Positions 60,779 to 64,000 of a stretch of DNA of 64,000 nucleotides are shown here, one piece after another. Position numbers and translations under genes: made by a program. Origin of the DNA: Brachypterus glaber (lineage: Eukaryota > Arthropoda > Insecta > Coleoptera > Kateretidae); assembly GCA_958510825.1 (NCBI GenBank), contig OY294052.1, positions 9,011,816 through 9,075,815 on the forward strand. Reading direction: 5' to 3'. The notes below the pieces were generated by a model. It did not search any database, was not told the origin of the DNA, and saw nothing but the letters and a program-made list of their open reading frames with translations. Each line of letters opens with the position of its first letter. Positions within the stretch are counted from its first letter, which is position 1.

Positions 60779-61503
60779 TAGAGGAAATGGCAGTTTTGTG
60801 CTCAGTTGCATTATTATGCTTGTTTATTTTATAAATAATCGTTATAAAAGTTCGTGATTCTGTCTTGGGTAAGTTATGATGTTAGTTAAGTTGATCCACT
60901 ATTCATAATTAAGCAATTTGAAAACGTAAACATTCTACAAATTTCTAATCTAAAAAGCAGAAAGTTGCCTAATTTCGGATAGACCATTTTTGTGCATTTG
61001 ATTCCCAATTTCGGATATCCGCAAGGTAATTATTATTCAGGATAACCAACCATTAATTATTATTTTTATAATGATACAAAACTAAGATAAACAATTTTGA
61101 AAAAACGAAAATTACCTAAGATACTAAGATATTTGAAATTGGGAATCTAAAATTATAGTTCCTATAGTATTTCGTAGAAAATCGCTTAATGATTAAATTA
61201 CGTCTTAAATATGTAGGAATAACAAGAAACATAAGCAATGGGATCCAGATCTACTCTTGAAAAAATATTTTCGGATATGTCCGAAATTAGGAGCCCTTTT
61301 TCAAATGCACAAAAATGCGCTGATTTTTTTTAATCGTGTTTTTTTGGAAAAATTAAACTGTAATAAAATTGCTTTTATAATAAATCATGGTTCGCTATAA
61401 TAAGTTGTATCTGGTTATATAAAAAAAATATCAAAAAGTAATACCGAGTATTAAATATTGAATACATTGTAAATGGTATCCGAAATTAGGCGACTTTCCT
61501 CTA
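60779..61503 (+). mobile_element. Family E element, copy 3 (internal deletion)
   Basis: TAGAGGAAATGGCAGTTTTG to GGCGACTTTCCTCTA. About 180 bp near the left end is missing: the first nine bases join directly to sequence corresponding to 57820. Confidence 0.85.
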
Positions 61504-63444
61504 TTATTGTTTTGAAATAAAATTTTTATTTTAGGTAAAAATAACATTTTACAGTTATGTACAGTTCAATTTTTTCAATTTTTTTATTTTTTTTTTTTCA
61601 ATTTTTTTATTTGATAATAAATGAACAATTTTTACATAATATTCAATAAACACAGAAAATTTATAGTTTTTGCCTAAGTAACCTATAAGTCTAGCTTGTG
61701 CTGGTTATTATAGACATATTTTTTTATCTCAAAGGTAAGTATTGAACATTAGCATTAATAAATTAACTAGTGATATAAAAAAGAAAATTAAAAATATTAA
61801 GAAAGGTCAGTTGTATGTTATTATTTTATTTTTAACTTACAGTTTTAGGTAATGTTTTTAATTCTATTTAAAAAGAGATTTATATTTTGTTTTAAATAGT
61901 TTTTACTTTGTAGTTTAAAATGCAGTAGGTCTAAAGTTTCCTAGGGAACTTATGACCTACTCTTTAATTTTACATTGATAATACCCCCTTGTGTGTGAAG
62001 ATTTTGTACTTGTTTTTGTGTTTAATAAGCTCTTTTATGTATCCTTTAATAATTTTGCATATAATGCACATTTTTGCACTGTGATAAAATTCAAATATAA
62101 TATTTTTAGGGAAATTTCTTTTTGGGTTGGTATTGAAGACCTAAATTTATGTTTCCTAACGTATTGGACTACTGTCCATTGCAATATTTCCTTTCTTGCT
62201 CTCACCAGTTCAATTATAGAATTGTATTGTGTAGTATTATACTATATATTATACATTAAAGAAGTACAATACTTCTTTAGTGTACTGATATTTTGTATTT
62301 AATATCCGGGTTTTTGGTTTGACAACTGCATATTGTATCAAATAAATTTTATATCGTATAGAAATTTTGTATTTTATACTTTTAAATCAATATCAATATT
62401 TAAAAATATTGACACAGCAACATTTTGTAATAATATTTTTGGAAATATCTATCTGTGTAGGTATGAAATTTCTTTTCACAAGAAAAAAAAAGAATAAAAA
62501 TGTGACTAAAATATTTAATTTTGGAGTTGGTGTTTAATGGAATGTAAAAGTAGACAGCTAATTTCCTATTTATTATGGCGACCTGCGGAAACTGTTATTA
62601 AAAATGCCTAGTCTTTAATATCATTTATTCATAACTTTCGAAAGCTGTTAAACTTTTGCTCTCTAACCCAGTATGCTTGGAATGTAATTGTTACAGAATA
62701 TTTTCATTCTAAAATATTCCAGAAATCCTAATCAAAAAGGTCCCTAAAGGTAGAGTAACGGCCAGAAAATTACCATTCTTTACTAGATTAAAATAGGGTT
62801 TTGGGCATACGCACTTTTCGACATCATCTTAGCTGATTTATGTAGATTATTTCATAAAGGTTACAAAGCTACATGTATCTATATTTCCGTATACAGAAAT
62901 ATAGGTAATTAGGTTAATGCTCATTTGTATTCTTTATTTAAATAAGGTAAAATTAATACACTCAGAAAATGTCATTCTAATTTTAATACTAAATTTTATT
63001 AGTAAATACATATTTGTTATTTATACCCCACCATTGGTCTTTAATGCTTTACTTGTAATATTAAATACTACAATGTGTGTATTGTATATAAAATTTTGTC
63101 ATACTAACATAGAGACCGTGCCGGTACATTTGGATCCCCACGCAACATGTGTTTGTTAATACTGTAACATTTGGTAAATTATCACAGTTATAGTTTAGTA
63201 TACTTTAAGTTGTAGTTGTTGTGTTATTGCCTTGATTCACAATCTCTGCATGCCACCGAGAAACATTATTTCTCGTCCTTGGATCATAATATACTATTTT
63301 TGAAAACAAAAAAAAATGAAAAAAAAAATAATTAAAAAAAATTAAAATTTTCAAAAAAACAATTTCAAAACTAAAATTTCAAAATTTTTTTCTTTATTTT
63401 CTTTTTGCATAAAACAAAAAAAAATTGACTTTAATCATTTATGA
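61504..63444. other. AT-rich DNA, no gene seen
   Basis: Open frames at 61991 and 62917 are hydrophobic low-complexity translations without domains. This is the longest stretch here without evident repeats. Confidence 0.45.
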
Positions 63445-63993
<549 letters not shown>

Positions 63994-64000
63994 CATTAAT

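Noticed and set aside
61991..63159. Two hydrophobic ORFs (103 and 80 codons) as membrane proteins
   Set aside because: Composition follows from AT-rich sequence. No start context, splice partners or recognisable segments support a gene.

Overview
This window is AT-rich animal DNA, almost certainly from an insect. It is dense with transposable elements, long introns, microsatellites of several hundred bases and tandem arrays. It shows no bacterial-type operons. The order cannot be fixed from sequence alone. Insect identity rests on a defensin-type gene with a GATA/kB/TATA promoter, on insect-like LINE C-termini, and on mariner/MITE-type elements that target TA.

Host genes are few. (1) A small secreted cysteine-rich peptide of the CS-alpha-beta (defensin) type lies on the + strand. 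A signal-peptide exon (2625-2700) is followed by a 3.5 kb intron and a terminal exon (6247-6413). The terminal exon has been duplicated: an older-looking copy at 5137-5304 is frameshifted relative to the signal exon and has a changed branch-point-like motif. The intron also holds a 143-bp tandem array with a five-unit higher-order period. (2) At 33507-33637 there is a good internal exon whose protein resembles the C-terminal end of the cholinesterase-like domain of neuroligins. A second, terminal-looking exon (34980-35061, with AATAAA downstream) starts with the same bases. Their phases suggest two alternative 3' exons of one gene, not two consecutive exons. Upstream exons are not visible.

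The rest is mobile or repeated DNA. LINE C-terminal fragments lie at 1-303, 1801-2118(-), 8118-9027, 10683-11048, 18300-18465(-), 31900-32260(-), 38834-39223(-) and 55195-56094(-). Several end in their own microsatellite tail, and two tetranucleotide tracts are about 700 bp long. A decayed mariner-type transposon with clear inverted ends is at 52681-53477. Non-autonomous elements with long terminal inverted repeats and TA target sites recur: family A (24240, 33794, 35448, 10430), L (26835, 51571), C (28553, 56486, 45995), E (57615, 59699, 60779), B, D, F and M (labels used only here). Tandem arrays of 143 bp (2831-4262), 231 bp (29231-30616) and 372 bp (42497-43985) fill further space.

Insertions are nested: a LINE inside family A (10683-11405), a LINE inside family D (55195-56094), and a LINE with a 12-bp target duplication at 38834. 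Regions not listed as genes show no convincing coding sequence to me. Most are decayed, unclassified repeat DNA.
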